Source of the DNA: Collinsella sp. | Lineage (GTDB): Bacteria; Actinomycetota; Coriobacteriia; Coriobacteriales; Coriobacteriaceae | Reading direction: 5' to 3' | Assembly: GCA_022728415.1 (NCBI GenBank) | Contig: JAIJJM010000065.1 | Coordinates: 1 to 8,811, forward strand | Length of the DNA stretch: 8,811 nt | In this document: positions 1-5,811 of the stretch, in pieces | Numbering within the stretch: the first letter of the stretch is position 1 | How the letters are laid out: the number at the start of each line of letters is the position of its first letter | Made by a program: the position numbers and the translations under genes | Notes under the pieces: generated by a model | Seen by the model: only the letters and a program-made list of their open reading frames with translations | Told to the model about the DNA's origin: nothing | Databases searched by the model: none

Positions 1-119
1 TCGATATCCTGCACGAGGAGGTCGGCGTGGTGTTTGGCCGCGTGCTCGACAACGCCGGCGTCTTTAAGTGGGACGAAGCCGGCCGCGCCGCCCAACAGCG
101 CTTTATCGACTCGCTGTAG
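1..119 (+). CDS. C-terminal fragment, probably class II galactose-1-phosphate uridylyltransferase (GalT-like)
   Basis: Only the last 38 codons are visible, read from base 3 to a TAG stop at 117-119; the start lies before the window. The peptide contains the stretch VLDNAGVFKWDEAGRAAQQRF and ends FIDSL. From memory this matches the end of Firmicutes-type (class II) UTP-hexose-1-phosphate uridylyltransferases, which often finish with a V-L-x-x-A-G-V-F/Y-K segment followed by G-x-A-A-x-x-R-F. If right, the enzyme exchanges galactose-1-phosphate and UDP-glucose in the cytoplasmic Leloir pathway, which fits the galactose-related neighbours. The coding frame has GC-rich third positions like the genes downstream, and a strong intrinsic terminator follows 57 bases after the stop. 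The identification rests on a short tail without catalytic residues, so another enzyme family is possible. Confidence 0.5.
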   Translation, partial: DILHEEVGVVFGRVLDNAGVFKWDEAGRAAQQRFIDSL

Positions 120-175
120 AGCACAGCCCCGGACGCTCAACGGCAGCCCCCACGACATAGCCACCCACACGACAA

Positions 176-215
176 CGGCGCCCGCCGGCAACATCGCCGG
201 CGGGCGCCGTTTTTT
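176..215 (+). terminator. Strong Rho-independent terminator of the upstream plus-strand gene
   Basis: A perfect 14-bp GC-rich stem (176-189 with 196-209) closes a 6-nt loop and is followed by six T residues (210-215). Adding the A residues at 174-175 extends the pairing into the T run. This is a textbook intrinsic terminator for the gene ending at 119. Confidence 0.93.
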
Positions 216-217
216 GA

Positions 218-356
218 GTAGTCATTGGGGACGTTCTTGTTCGACTAGTCGTTGGGGACGTTCTTAAACGACTAGTCATTAAAGAACGTCCCCAATGACT
301 ACCCGGTGCAAGGAGTGTCCCCAGATGCCGGCAGAAAAGGAACGTCCCCAAGTGCC
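218..356. repeat. Cluster of 27-bp-unit dispersed repeats with a 21-bp perfect inverted repeat
   Basis: The core word AAGAACGTCCCCAATGACT (either strand) recurs here. Reverse-strand copies lie at 220-238 and 247-265, exactly 27 bp apart; a forward copy is at 282-300; degenerate forward copies have their TCCCC at 318 and 345, again 27 bp apart. The segments 218-238 and 282-302 are perfect 21-bp inverted repeats enclosing the second copy. The palindromic word CGACTAGTC occurs at 242-250 and 269-277. The cluster starts three bases after the terminator T tract. The same unit reappears at 5229-5292. It resembles REP-type or small non-autonomous elements; no protein is encoded in it. Confidence 0.85.
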
Positions 357-393
357 AACCACGGCAACGCCGATGTCTTGGCAACGACAGCGA

Positions 394-492
394 AAACCCG
401 CCAGAGCGAGCAAGGTGCCTTGAAACAAGGCGGCATTGACCTTCTGGTCATGCCGCCGCAGTTGAAAGGCAGATTGCCGCTCTGGCGGGTTT
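394..492. other. Multibranched structured element (15-bp closing stem, inner hairpins)
   Basis: A perfect 15-bp stem pairs 394-408 with 478-492. Inside it lies a second strong hairpin, 429-441 with 446-457 (12 bp, one bulged T at 436, four-base loop 442-445), and a small 5-bp hairpin at 411-422 (CAAGG/CCTTG). The fold is possible on both strands. On the minus strand the closing stem is followed by four T residues (396-393), so it could end transcription coming from lacC. A terminator with about 70 nt between its arms would be unusual, so a structured RNA or a palindromic repeat element is at least as likely. No open reading frame here looks genuine. Confidence 0.6.
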
Positions 493-505
493 GCAGCGTC
501 GGCCG

Positions 506-533
506 GTTACGGCGTTTGGTAAAACGCCGTAAC
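506..533. repeat. 12-bp perfect hairpin just after the lacC stop, paralogous to 2752-2779
   Basis: 506-517 pairs perfectly with 522-533 around the loop GGTA. On the minus strand it begins one base after the lacC stop codon. There is no T tract after it on either strand, so it is not a canonical intrinsic terminator; it could protect the mRNA 3' end or be a REP-like element. The surrounding 41 bases (493-533) match 2739-2779 at 35 positions. Confidence 0.75.
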
Positions 534-534
534 T

Positions 535-1470
535 CTAAAGCTCCGTTACTTCAACGCTGTTGTAGATCTCGTCCCAGCGGTCCATGACCAGGTGGCCGGT
601 CTTGGGATCCATGGCGTTGAGCTTACCGCAGGTATTGGCGGTCTTGAGCACCGTGACGTCGTCGGCACCAGCAGCAATGGCATGCGCAAAGCCGGCGATG
701 GTCGAGTCGCCGGAACCCGTCGCGTTCACCGCCGCAATCGCGGGCGTCTTGGCACGGAACGCGTGGCCCTCATGGAAGCCCACCGAACCGGCAGCGCCCA
801 TCGAGACGACAACCCAGGGGATACCGGCAAAGCGGCCGTCGGCGGCAAGCGCCTCGCGCAGGGCATCGACATCATCGGTCGTAAAGGACGTACCCAGCAG
901 GCCGTTAATCTCGGTCAGGTTGGGCTTTACGAGCTCGAGCTTAGCGTCGGACTCCAGCGCAGCCTCCAGCGATGCACCCGAGGTGTCGAGCAGCACCTTG
1001 GCGCCTGCCTCCTCGGCGATCTTGACGAGCTCGGCATAGTAGCCGGCATCGACGCCACGCGGCAGCGAGCCCGAAAGCGTCACAACGTCCGCCTTCGCTG
1101 CAAGCTCGGCGAACTTGGCCGTAAAGGCCTCGAGCTCGGCCGGGGCGATCTGCGGGCCGCTCTCCAGCAGCTCGGTCTGATTACCCTCGTGCAGAATATT
1201 CAGGCAAATGCGCGTCTCACCGGCGATGGGCACAAAGTCGTTCTTGACGCCATCGGCATCCATGAGCTCGGCCATATAGGCACCCATGTGACCGCCAAGC
1301 AGGCCGGTCGCGAGCACGTCGTCGCCCAGCTGCAGCAGCACGCGACTCACGTTGAGACCCTTGCCGCCAGCGGTCTTTTCGGGCGTCACGCGGTTAACAT
1401 CGTCGATGATCAGCTTATCGAGCTGATAGCGCGTATCAATCGACGGGTTCATGGTAACGGTCAGAATCAT
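535..1470 (-). CDS. lacC: Tagatose-6-phosphate kinase LacC (PfkB family)
   Basis: A 311-residue cytoplasmic kinase that phosphorylates D-tagatose-6-phosphate to the 1,6-bisphosphate with ATP, the third step of the tagatose pathway. The N-terminus MILTVTMNPSID and the adjacent TAGGKGLNVSR (33-43, first PfkB signature) match LacC/FruK kinases. SGSLPRG is at 133-139 and KPN at 182-184. The ATP-site signature NATGSGDS spans 249-256, with Asp255 as the expected catalytic base. Length is normal for the family (about 310). A ribosome binding site (AGGAGT) lies six bases before the ATG. The close homologue 1-phosphofructokinase (FruK) cannot be excluded from sequence alone, but lacA, lacB and lacX nearby favour LacC. 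It follows lacX with a 53-base gap and is probably co-transcribed with it. Confidence 0.9.
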   Translation of the reverse strand: MILTVTMNPSIDTRYQLDKLIIDDVNRVTPEKTAGGKGLNVSRVLLQLGDDVLATGLLGGHMGAYMAELMDADGVKNDFVPIAGETRICLNILHEGNQTELLESGPQIAPAELEAFTAKFAELAAKADVVTLSGSLPRGVDAGYYAELVKIAEEAGAKVLLDTSGASLEAALESDAKLELVKPNLTEINGLLGTSFTTDDVDALREALAADGRFAGIPWVVVSMGAAGSVGFHEGHAFRAKTPAIAAVNATGSGDSTIAGFAHAIAAGADDVTVLKTANTCGKLNAMDPKTGHLVMDRWDEIYNSVEVTEL

Positions 1471-1486
1471 GTTGAACTCCTATTCC

Positions 1487-1506
1487 GGGGCGGCATGACC
1501 CGCCCC
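1487..1506 (-). other. GC-rich intercistronic hairpin between lacX and lacC
   Basis: GGGGCGG (1487-1493) pairs with CCGCCCC (1500-1506) around a 6-base loop, all between the lacX stop and the lacC ribosome binding site. No T tract follows, so it is not a terminator. It could trim or stabilise the lacXC mRNA and adjust relative expression; this is inference. Confidence 0.4.
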
Positions 1507-1523
1507 AAGCATACGATAACTCG

Positions 1524-2405
1524 TTAAAGGATCTCGATCTCAAAGCCGCGGGTGACGGTCTCCCCCGGCTTAGCCACCAGGCAGCCACGCTTGTGCTCCA
1601 GAATATCGTCCTCGTCGGAGCAGGTGGACAGGCCGCCCCACGGTTCCACGGCCACAAAGTCGCCCGCGGGCTTGCTCCACACAATCAGGTATGGCATATC
1701 AGGGAACGTCAGGCGCACACCCTTGTCCTCGGTTTTCTTGGTCAGGGTAACCACGCGGCTCTCGAGCACGTCAAAGATGGTCTCCGCGAAGTCGAAGAGT
1801 TCGTGGGTAAGCGGCAGGTTCTGGCCGATCATAGGGTTCTTACTGCGATGCTCAACATCAATCAGGCCCGTCGAGGGAACGGCAGTACAGAGCTCGGCGG
1901 CCTCACGCTGCTCAAAACGGAGTTCGTAATCGTCATAGGACTCGCCCTCGTCGAGCGGGCACTTAAAGCCGGGATGACCGCCCACAAAGAACGGCATGTC
2001 CTCGGTGCCCTCATTGGACACCTCGTACGACACGGCCACCTTTTCCGAATCGATCGTGTAACGAGCAACGATCTTAAACGGATACGGATACTGCTCGAGC
2101 AGCTCGGCGTGGTCGGCAGAGCTTAGGCTCAGCGCAACCATGCTGTCGCCCTGCTCCTCGAGCTTCCACTCCTGCTTGCGGGCAAAGCCGTGACGGGCAA
2201 GCTTAACCTCGCGGCCGCCCATGGTCATCGCGCGGCCGTCACGAAGGCCGCCGCAAATCGGAAAGCAAATGGGTGCCTGGCCCGACCAGACCGAAGGATC
2301 GCCCTGCCACAGGTACTCGCGACCGTTGGCTTTAATCGAAGTGAACGATCCGCCAGCCGTGCTCAGTGCCACGCGAACAGAACCGTTATCAAGAACAAAC
2401 TCCAT
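1524..2405 (-). CDS. lacX: LacX-like aldose 1-epimerase (galactose mutarotase fold)
   Basis: A 293-residue cytoplasmic protein of the aldose-1-epimerase superfamily, closest in pattern to LacX of lactic acid bacteria. Visible landmarks: EYLWQGDPSVW (30-40), FPICGGLRDG (48-57), RHGFAR (71-76), GGHPGFKCP (142-150) and VAVEPWGG (251-258). His144 and Glu254 sit where this family places its catalytic acid and base; His72 is another conserved histidine. The family interconverts sugar anomers; whether LacX acts on free galactose or a phosphorylated sugar is not settled by sequence. The start is taken at the ATG at 2405, with AAGG about 8 bases upstream; a TTG 11 codons earlier (2438) is less likely because family N-termini begin near this Met. 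It heads a probable two-gene unit with lacC. Confidence 0.86.
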   Translation of the reverse strand: MEFVLDNGSVRVALSTAGGSFTSIKANGREYLWQGDPSVWSGQAPICFPICGGLRDGRAMTMGGREVKLARHGFARKQEWKLEEQGDSMVALSLSSADHAELLEQYPYPFKIVARYTIDSEKVAVSYEVSNEGTEDMPFFVGGHPGFKCPLDEGESYDDYELRFEQREAAELCTAVPSTGLIDVEHRSKNPMIGQNLPLTHELFDFAETIFDVLESRVVTLTKKTEDKGVRLTFPDMPYLIVWSKPAGDFVAVEPWGGLSTCSDEDDILEHKRGCLVAKPGETVTRGFEIEIL

Positions 2406-2783
2406 AGGAGCCTTCCCTTTCTTACGACAGCCCGCCAAGTCAATAGGGCTGATAGAAAACCGGCCCGCGCCCCCTCACAGAAACGCGAGCCGTCAATTGA
2501 AAAGCTGCAAATCGCCAAGTACAGCCAAGAGCGAAGCACTCAAGCCAAGCAAGCAAACGTGTTATCGGAGCAGCTCGCCATACCAGAACGCTTCGCAACA
2601 ACAGCGGCAACCCTGCAGGTACCCCCAACGTCAGCGAGCGACGCTCAGGTGCCCCAGGTCGCCGCGAAAGAGGAGCGACGCGTACTTCATGTACGCGAGC
2701 GACGGTTTGAGCGGCGAGATGGGGTGCATGAGCGCCGCGCAGCGTCGACCCGTTACGCGGTTTGGTAAAACCGCGTAACCCCA
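2406..2783. other. 378-bp non-coding gap between lacB and lacX
   Basis: No credible gene lies here: frames on both strands are interrupted or low-complexity, rich in Arg, Ala and Ser. There is a conserved hairpin directly after lacB (2752-2779). A hairpin GCGTAC/GTACGC (2680-2685 with 2691-2696) sits inside a weaker enclosing pair TCGCCGC/GCGGCGA (2659-2665 with 2711-2717). The GCGGCG at 2711-2716 could alternatively pair with CGCCGC at 2733-2738. The stretch 2440-2640 shows no clear promoter, terminator or repeat. No convincing promoter for lacX was found, so lacX and lacC may depend on read-through from lacAB. Confidence 0.6.
2752..2779. repeat. 12-bp perfect hairpin just after the lacB stop, paralogous to 506-533
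   Basis: 2752-2763 pairs perfectly with 2768-2779 around the loop GGTA. It begins four bases after the lacB stop on the minus strand and has no T tract. Compared with 506-533, two adjacent base pairs in the stem are swapped (GC to CG on one arm, mirrored on the other), so pairing is preserved. Confidence 0.75.
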
Positions 2784-3308
2784 CTAGTCGTGGTATTCGC
2801 CGCGGTCCCACTTCTCCAGGAACTCGTCAAAGAAGTGCGGGTCAGCCTGAGCCTCGGCGTCGGCCTTGTTGCAGGCATCGATCTTGGCAATCAGGGCATC
2901 GTGCTCGGGGGTCTTCTCGTAGGGCTCCTCCAGGAAGGCGAGCATGATGTCGGCCATCAGGAACTCGCCGGTGATCTTGCCGCCAAAGCCCACGATGTTG
3001 GCGTTGAGCTCGCGACGGGCATACAGGGCAGAGGTCATGTCGCGAACCAGGGCGCAGCGGGCGCCGGGGACCTTGTTGACGGCGTTGGTGATGCCGATGC
3101 CGGTGCCGCACAGGGCCACGCCAAAGTCGGCCTTGCCGCTGGCAACGGCCTCGCCCACGGCCTTGCCGTAGATGGGGTAGTGCGTACGGGTGTGGCTGTA
3201 GGTGCCGCAGTCGAGCACCTTGTAGCCAGCCTGCTCCAGGCGGTCGGCCAGATAGATCTTCTCGTCCGTAACGATATGGTCGCAACCGATTGCGATGGTC
3301 TTCTTCAT
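2784..3308 (-). CDS. lacB: Galactose-6-phosphate isomerase subunit LacB
   Basis: A 174-residue member of the RpiB/LacA/LacB isomerase family. Together with LacA it converts D-galactose-6-phosphate to D-tagatose-6-phosphate in the cytoplasm. Landmarks are [11 protein letters not shown] (5-15), RTHYPIYGK (41-49), the active-site loop [18 protein letters not shown] (65-82) with Cys67, [16 protein letters not shown] (89-104) and the C-terminus [19 protein letters not shown], which closely resembles LacB of lactococci and streptococci as remembered. Length matches the usual 171-174. AAGGAC lies about seven bases before the ATG. It follows lacA after 63 bases without a terminator, so the two subunits are almost certainly co-transcribed. 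Confidence 0.97.
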   Translation of the reverse strand: MKKTIAIGCDHIVTDEKIYLADRLEQAGYKVLDCGTYSHTRTHYPIYGKAVGEAVASGKADFGVALCGTGIGITNAVNKVPGARCALVRDMTSALYARRELNANIVGFGGKITGEFLMADIMLAFLEEPYEKTPEHDALIAKIDACNKADAEAQADPHFFDEFLEKWDRGEYHD

Positions 3309-3371
3309 CAGAACGTCCTTTCGTCTGAATTCACAAGTTGAGGTAGAAGTTCGAGTTCTCGGTGGCTCTCG

Positions 3372-3800
3372 TTAGGCCATCTTGTTGAGCATGTCGACAC
3401 GGATCTGGTGACGGCCACCGGCGTACTGGGCGCGCAGGAACTCGCGGGCGATCTTCTTGGCGACCTCGGTGCCCACAACGCCCGGGCCCATGGTGACCAT
3501 GCGCGAGCCGTTGTGCTCGCGGGTCATGTAGGCGGAACGCTCGTCGGAAATGTTGGCGACGACCATGCCCTTGATCTTGACGGCGGCCATATAGGAGCCG
3601 ACGCCGTACTTATCGAATGCGAAGCCCTGGGAATCCTTGTGCTCCAGCAGGTCCTTGGCAACGGCGGTCGCGGAATCGACAAAGTCCGCGGCAGGGGTCT
3701 CGGAATAGTCGACGACCTCGTGGCCATCGGCGATGAGCATCTCCTTGATGGACTCCTTCATCGACATACCGTCGGCATCGGAAGCGATTACAACCCTCAT
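3372..3800 (-). CDS. lacA: Galactose-6-phosphate isomerase subunit LacA
   Basis: A 142-residue RpiB-fold protein that pairs with LacB to form galactose-6-phosphate isomerase. Landmarks: MRVVIASDADG at the N-terminus, VDFVDSA-like region near 38-44, KYGVGSYMAAVKIKGMVVA (64-82), SDERSAYMTREHNGSRMVTMG (85-105) and the ending GGRHQIRVDMLNKMA, all typical of LacA. The catalytic cysteine of LacB and RpiB is absent, as in other LacA proteins; the subunit is thought to complete the active site. A near-perfect Shine-Dalgarno AAGGAGG (3806-3812) sits five bases upstream of the ATG. It is first in its transcription unit, with a promoter region of about 230 bp bounded by the terminator at 4034-4073. Confidence 0.96.
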   Translation of the reverse strand: MRVVIASDADGMSMKESIKEMLIADGHEVVDYSETPAADFVDSATAVAKDLLEHKDSQGFAFDKYGVGSYMAAVKIKGMVVANISDERSAYMTREHNGSRMVTMGPGVVGTEVAKKIAREFLRAQYAGGRHQIRVDMLNKMA

Positions 3801-3850
3801 GACATCCTCCTTGAGAGATACGCAGGTGCGTAGTTTCTGTTTGGAAGTGT

Positions 3851-3874
3851 TGAATCGCGTTCAGGTCCGGGCAT
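3851..3874 (-). promoter_or_regulatory. Leader element of lacA shared with the lacF leader
   Basis: On the minus strand, ATGCCCGGAC (3874-3865) is followed within a few bases by CGCGAT. The lacF leader carries ATGCCCGGAC (5821-5812) running directly into GCGAT. The element lies about 65 bases before the lacA ATG and 41 before lacF, i.e. within likely 5' untranslated RNA. Function unknown. Confidence 0.45.
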
Positions 3875-3894
3875 CTGAATGCGCGGTTCTTCAC

Positions 3895-3925
3895 TGTTCA
3901 TGTTTATTTGAACACATTCGAACAT
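3895..3925. promoter_or_regulatory. Candidate operator cluster upstream of lacA (TGTTCA/TGAACA and TGAACA-N3-TCGAACAT)
   Basis: TGTTCA (3895-3900) and TGAACA (3909-3914) form an inverted repeat spaced by 8 bases. The right arm also starts TGAACA-CAT-TCGAACAT (3909-3925), which recurs as TGAACA-ATA-TCGAACAT at 5939-5955 upstream of lacF. In both, two GAACA words are 10 bp apart, one helical turn. This suggests a shared regulator, perhaps the local LacI-family protein. Confidence 0.5.
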
Positions 3926-3950
3926 CGACTGCAACAATTATTTGTTTATC

Positions 3951-3970
3951 TTTGTTCTTTTTTGAACAAA
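3951..3970. promoter_or_regulatory. Perfect AT-rich palindrome upstream of lacA
   Basis: TTTGTTC (3951-3957) and GAACAAA (3964-3970) flank six T residues. The half TTGTTC-TTTTTT-G also occurs on the minus strand at 5874-5862, before lacF. It lies between the shared operator motif and the 21-bp-spaced repeats; it may be a protein site or part of the lacA promoter. Confidence 0.45.
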
Positions 3971-3971
3971 T

Positions 3972-4001
3972 ACCGTTCACGGATGATTGCTGGCCGTTTG
4001 G
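3972..4001 (+). promoter_or_regulatory. Pair of 9-bp direct repeats 21 bp apart, LytTR-like, upstream of lacA
   Basis: ACCGTTCAC (3972-3980) and GCCGTTTGG (3993-4001) start exactly 21 bp apart. Each fits the published LytTR-site consensus [TA][AC][CA]GTTN[AG][TG] at 8 of 9 positions. Equivalent pairs occur before lacF and lacE. Here the repeats point away from lacA, which weakens a direct activator role, although CCGT-TC-ACGG is itself palindromic. Confidence 0.5.
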
Positions 4002-4033
4002 ACCCGGCGTGGACGGAGTGACCACGTATTCAA

Positions 4034-4073
4034 CAAACAAAAGGGCGGCCGAAAACGCATCTCGGCCGCCCTT
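4034..4073 (-). terminator. Rho-independent terminator of the membrane-protein gene
   Basis: A perfect 12-bp stem (4041-4052 with 4062-4073) has a 9-base loop and, on the minus strand, continues into a T-rich tail (TTTTGTTTGTTG). It lies 35 bases after the stop at 4108 and separates that gene from lacA. On the plus strand the tail is poor. A small GATCTT/AAGATC palindrome (4083-4097) precedes it. Confidence 0.88.
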
Positions 4074-4107
4074 CTTACGGTTGATCTTCCAAAGATCGCT
4101 TTGCCGC

Positions 4108-5139
4108 CTACTCAGACTGCCCACTCTTCTTGGCATGTTTGGACGGAGCACCCAAGAAACGACCCGTCAGATAGTTCGCGGGACCGGAGACATCAATCCC
4201 CAGCAGCACGTGTCCCAGCCACAGGAATGCCGCAAGAACCAGCAGCGGGACCACACACGAGGTGACGATCATCACGATGACGCCTTCGATCAGGTCGGTC
4301 ACCTGCTGCACGATCTCGTCGGTCATCTGCTTGGCACCGCTGGTTACCGACGTGACCAGGCTCGAGGCCCCATCAGTCAACTGCTCGAGCACGTTTTTAG
4401 ACTCCGTGGCCTCGGACTTTTTCTTACTTGATTTTGAGCTGGTGTCGCCGGACTTCTCCGTAGCTTCAGCCGTCTTTGCAGCATCGGTCGCTTTTTCCTC
4501 GGCCTGTTTGATACTTACGCGATACGTTTCATCGACCTTCTGTGACACCCATACGCTCGCGGGCACCAACGCCATGCCGATCACGGCAACCACCAGCACG
4601 CGCGTCGCCACGCGGCGCAGGACGGCGCTCGTGCTCCAGCGCCCGTGAATACCAAGCGACACCGCAAAGAGTACGAGCGAGAACGGAATCAAGATGCCCA
4701 GGCCGACCGACCACAGAATAGTCAAAAGATATTTCTCTAGGTATAGCACGGCAAGCACGATGCCCAAGTTGCCCGAAAGCTGCGCGAGCTGCTCGGCAAC
4801 CGGCGTCCCCGTATCACCAGGCAGCGCGGTAATGCCCGCAGACAGCGCTACGCACGAGGTCGTGAGCGCCAGTACGTTGCCTTTCTTTTGATCTATGACC
4901 TCGATGGTGGAGTCCCAAGTTTTGGTATCGGCGAAATGCGGGCGCGCGACAAAGCCCGACAGGAGCGCCAGTACCACGAGCGCAACGATAAAGCCAATCT
5001 GCAGCTTTTTGTTTGCGCACACCACATCGGACAGGCTGGGCTGCAGCTCGGTTACCGTCGTGTGCTCAGTTATCTGGACAGGACGCCCATGAGCCATCTC
5101 ATGCGCGTCTCTTTTTTGAATTGATCCGTTGTCCGGCAT
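4108..5139 (-). CDS. Multi-pass membrane protein of unknown function
   Basis: A 343-residue protein I cannot name. After a polar N-terminus (1-44) there is a hydrophobic segment at 47-66, a weaker one near 89-107, two or three between 124 and 164, and one at 179-198. A long charged region (200-285) rich in Lys, Glu, Ser and Ala, probably helical or coiled-coil, separates these from a last membrane segment at 285-314 and a basic tail. Within the first part, LPGDTGTPVAEQLAQLSG (106-123) followed by LYLEKYLLT (132-140) looks like a family signature; I have an impression of similar hypothetical membrane proteins in other bacteria but no function. A strong AGGAGGT (5146-5152) fixes the start. It is monocistronic, with its own terminator, and has none of the sugar-regulon motifs seen around it, so its link to lactose use is doubtful. 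Confidence 0.85.
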   Translation of the reverse strand: MPDNGSIQKRDAHEMAHGRPVQITEHTTVTELQPSLSDVVCANKKLQIGFIVALVVLALLSGFVARPHFADTKTWDSTIEVIDQKKGNVLALTTSCVALSAGITALPGDTGTPVAEQLAQLSGNLGIVLAVLYLEKYLLTILWSVGLGILIPFSLVLFAVSLGIHGRWSTSAVLRRVATRVLVVAVIGMALVPASVWVSQKVDETYRVSIKQAEEKATDAAKTAEATEKSGDTSSKSSKKKSEATESKNVLEQLTDGASSLVTSVTSGAKQMTDEIVQQVTDLIEGVIVMIVTSCVVPLLVLAAFLWLGHVLLGIDVSGPANYLTGRFLGAPSKHAKKSGQSE

Positions 5140-5177
5140 TTGGATACCTCCTCAGTCCGGCGTTTAATGCGAAAGGA

Positions 5178-5183
5178 AGTATA
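5178..5183 (-). promoter_or_regulatory. Possible -10 box of the membrane-protein gene
   Basis: On the minus strand the hexamer TATACT (5 of 6 to TATAAT) lies about 26 bases before the Shine-Dalgarno sequence. No good -35 is visible at 16-18 bp; the candidate there is CCGTTC. Weak call. Confidence 0.35.
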
Positions 5184-5228
5184 CCCACCGAGCAAAAATC
5201 GAACGGGTGGACGAACGGAGCGCACCAA

Positions 5229-5292
5229 GACTGTCCCCAATGACTAGTCGTTTAAGAACGTCCCCAATGACTATCTCCCCAATGACTATCTC
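5229..5292. repeat. Second cluster of the 27-bp-unit dispersed repeat
   Basis: GTCCCCAATGACT recurs with its TCCCC at 5234 and 5261, exactly 27 bp apart. A shortened unit then follows, giving a 15-bp tandem (CCCCAATGACTATCT at 5262-5276 and 5277-5291). The full-length copy at 5254-5272 equals the copy at 282-300. The linker GACTAGTCG between copies is also shared with the first cluster. It lies upstream of the membrane-protein gene and downstream of lacF, outside coding sequence. Confidence 0.8.
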
Positions 5293-5297
5293 GGGAT

Positions 5298-5366
5298 AAG
5301 TTGCGGTGGAATAGGGATTGTTTTGAGCCCGCCGGCCCCTATTCGGTCCCTATTTCACCGCAACTT
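5298..5366. repeat. Long inverted repeat with 20-bp arms
   Basis: 5298-5317 pairs with 5347-5366 over 20 bp with a single G-T pair, around a 29-base centre. It is immediately next to the 27-bp repeat cluster and 14 bases from the lacF terminator. There is no T tract, so it is not a terminator. A palindromic mobile or REP-like element is likely; the 69-bp length is too short to encode anything. Confidence 0.75.
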
Positions 5367-5379
5367 GGAGGAGGACAGG

Positions 5380-5405
5380 AAAAGCCCTGCTGCGGCAGGG
5401 CTTTT
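5380..5405 (-). terminator. Intrinsic terminator downstream of lacF
   Basis: An 11-bp stem (5380-5390 with 5395-5405) with a tetraloop TGCG reads AAAAGCCCTGC/GCAGGGCTTTT. It is symmetric and could act on both strands. It lies 27 bases after the lacF stop, separating lacF from the membrane-protein gene. Confidence 0.85.
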
Positions 5406-5432
5406 GGAAGGGGACTTGGTTGTGAGGGCTCG

Positions 5433-5771
5433 TTAGGCGAGCTTGGCCTCGAGCTCGGCGATACGCCTGTAGGCATCGATGGTAAAGCGAGTCTGCTTCT
5501 CCAGGATCATGGTAGTCATGAGAGTATCCTGAGCATGGGCCATGATGAAGGTCATCTCCATCTCGCCACCGCCGGCCTCCTGCGAAAGCAGCTTGGTCTG
5601 CGTGTCGTGAGCGCCGATGAGCGCATCGCTCGCATCCTTGTGCAGCTGCTCGGCCTTCTCAAAATCGCCCTCGCGAGCAGCATCGAGCGCTGCAAGCAGA
5701 TCAGTCTGGGCGTCGCCCGCATATGCGACAATCTCGAATCCAACCATCGAGATTTCTTCTTTGGTTGCCAT
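5433..5771 (-). CDS. lacF: PTS lactose-specific EIIA component LacF
   Basis: A 112-residue cytoplasmic phosphocarrier that takes phosphate from HPr and passes it to the IIB domain of the lactose permease. The pattern MVGFEIVAYAGDAQTDLLAAL (9-29) and MAHAQDTLMTTMILEK (77-92) are typical of the lactose/cellobiose IIA family. His79 is the expected phosphorylation site and Asp82 the metal-binding residue at the trimer axis. Length is normal (100-115). AAAGGA lies seven bases before the ATG. Unlike in lactococci, where lacF directly precedes lacE, it is a separate minus-strand unit about 1.6 kb from the divergent lacE, with its own promoter region and terminator. It could in principle serve other lactose/cellobiose-family permeases. 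Confidence 0.95.
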   Translation of the reverse strand: MATKEEISMVGFEIVAYAGDAQTDLLAALDAAREGDFEKAEQLHKDASDALIGAHDTQTKLLSQEAGGGEMEMTFIMAHAQDTLMTTMILEKQTRFTIDAYRRIAELEAKLA

Positions 5772-5811
5772 ATTGCGTTCCTTTCACACATGAACCAACG
5801 GAAAGCATCGC

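Noticed and set aside
218..356. CRISPR array
   Set aside because: Repeats are of mixed orientation, the spacing between units is only about 8 bp, and no cas gene is nearby.
506..533. Ordinary Rho-independent terminator for lacC
   Set aside because: Stem is good but neither strand has a T tract after it; the paralogous copy after lacB lacks one too.
592..1527. A 311-codon plus-strand open frame opposite lacC
   Set aside because: It mirrors lacC and has a composition (Arg, Gly, His rich) typical of antisense of a GC-rich gene; no family motifs or ribosome binding site.
2440..2811. A 123-codon minus-strand frame in the lacB-lacX gap, and plus-strand frames over the same bases
   Set aside because: They run through the lacB 3' end and a hairpin repeat, are Arg/Leu/Ala biased and have no supporting start signal. 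The gap is better described as non-coding.
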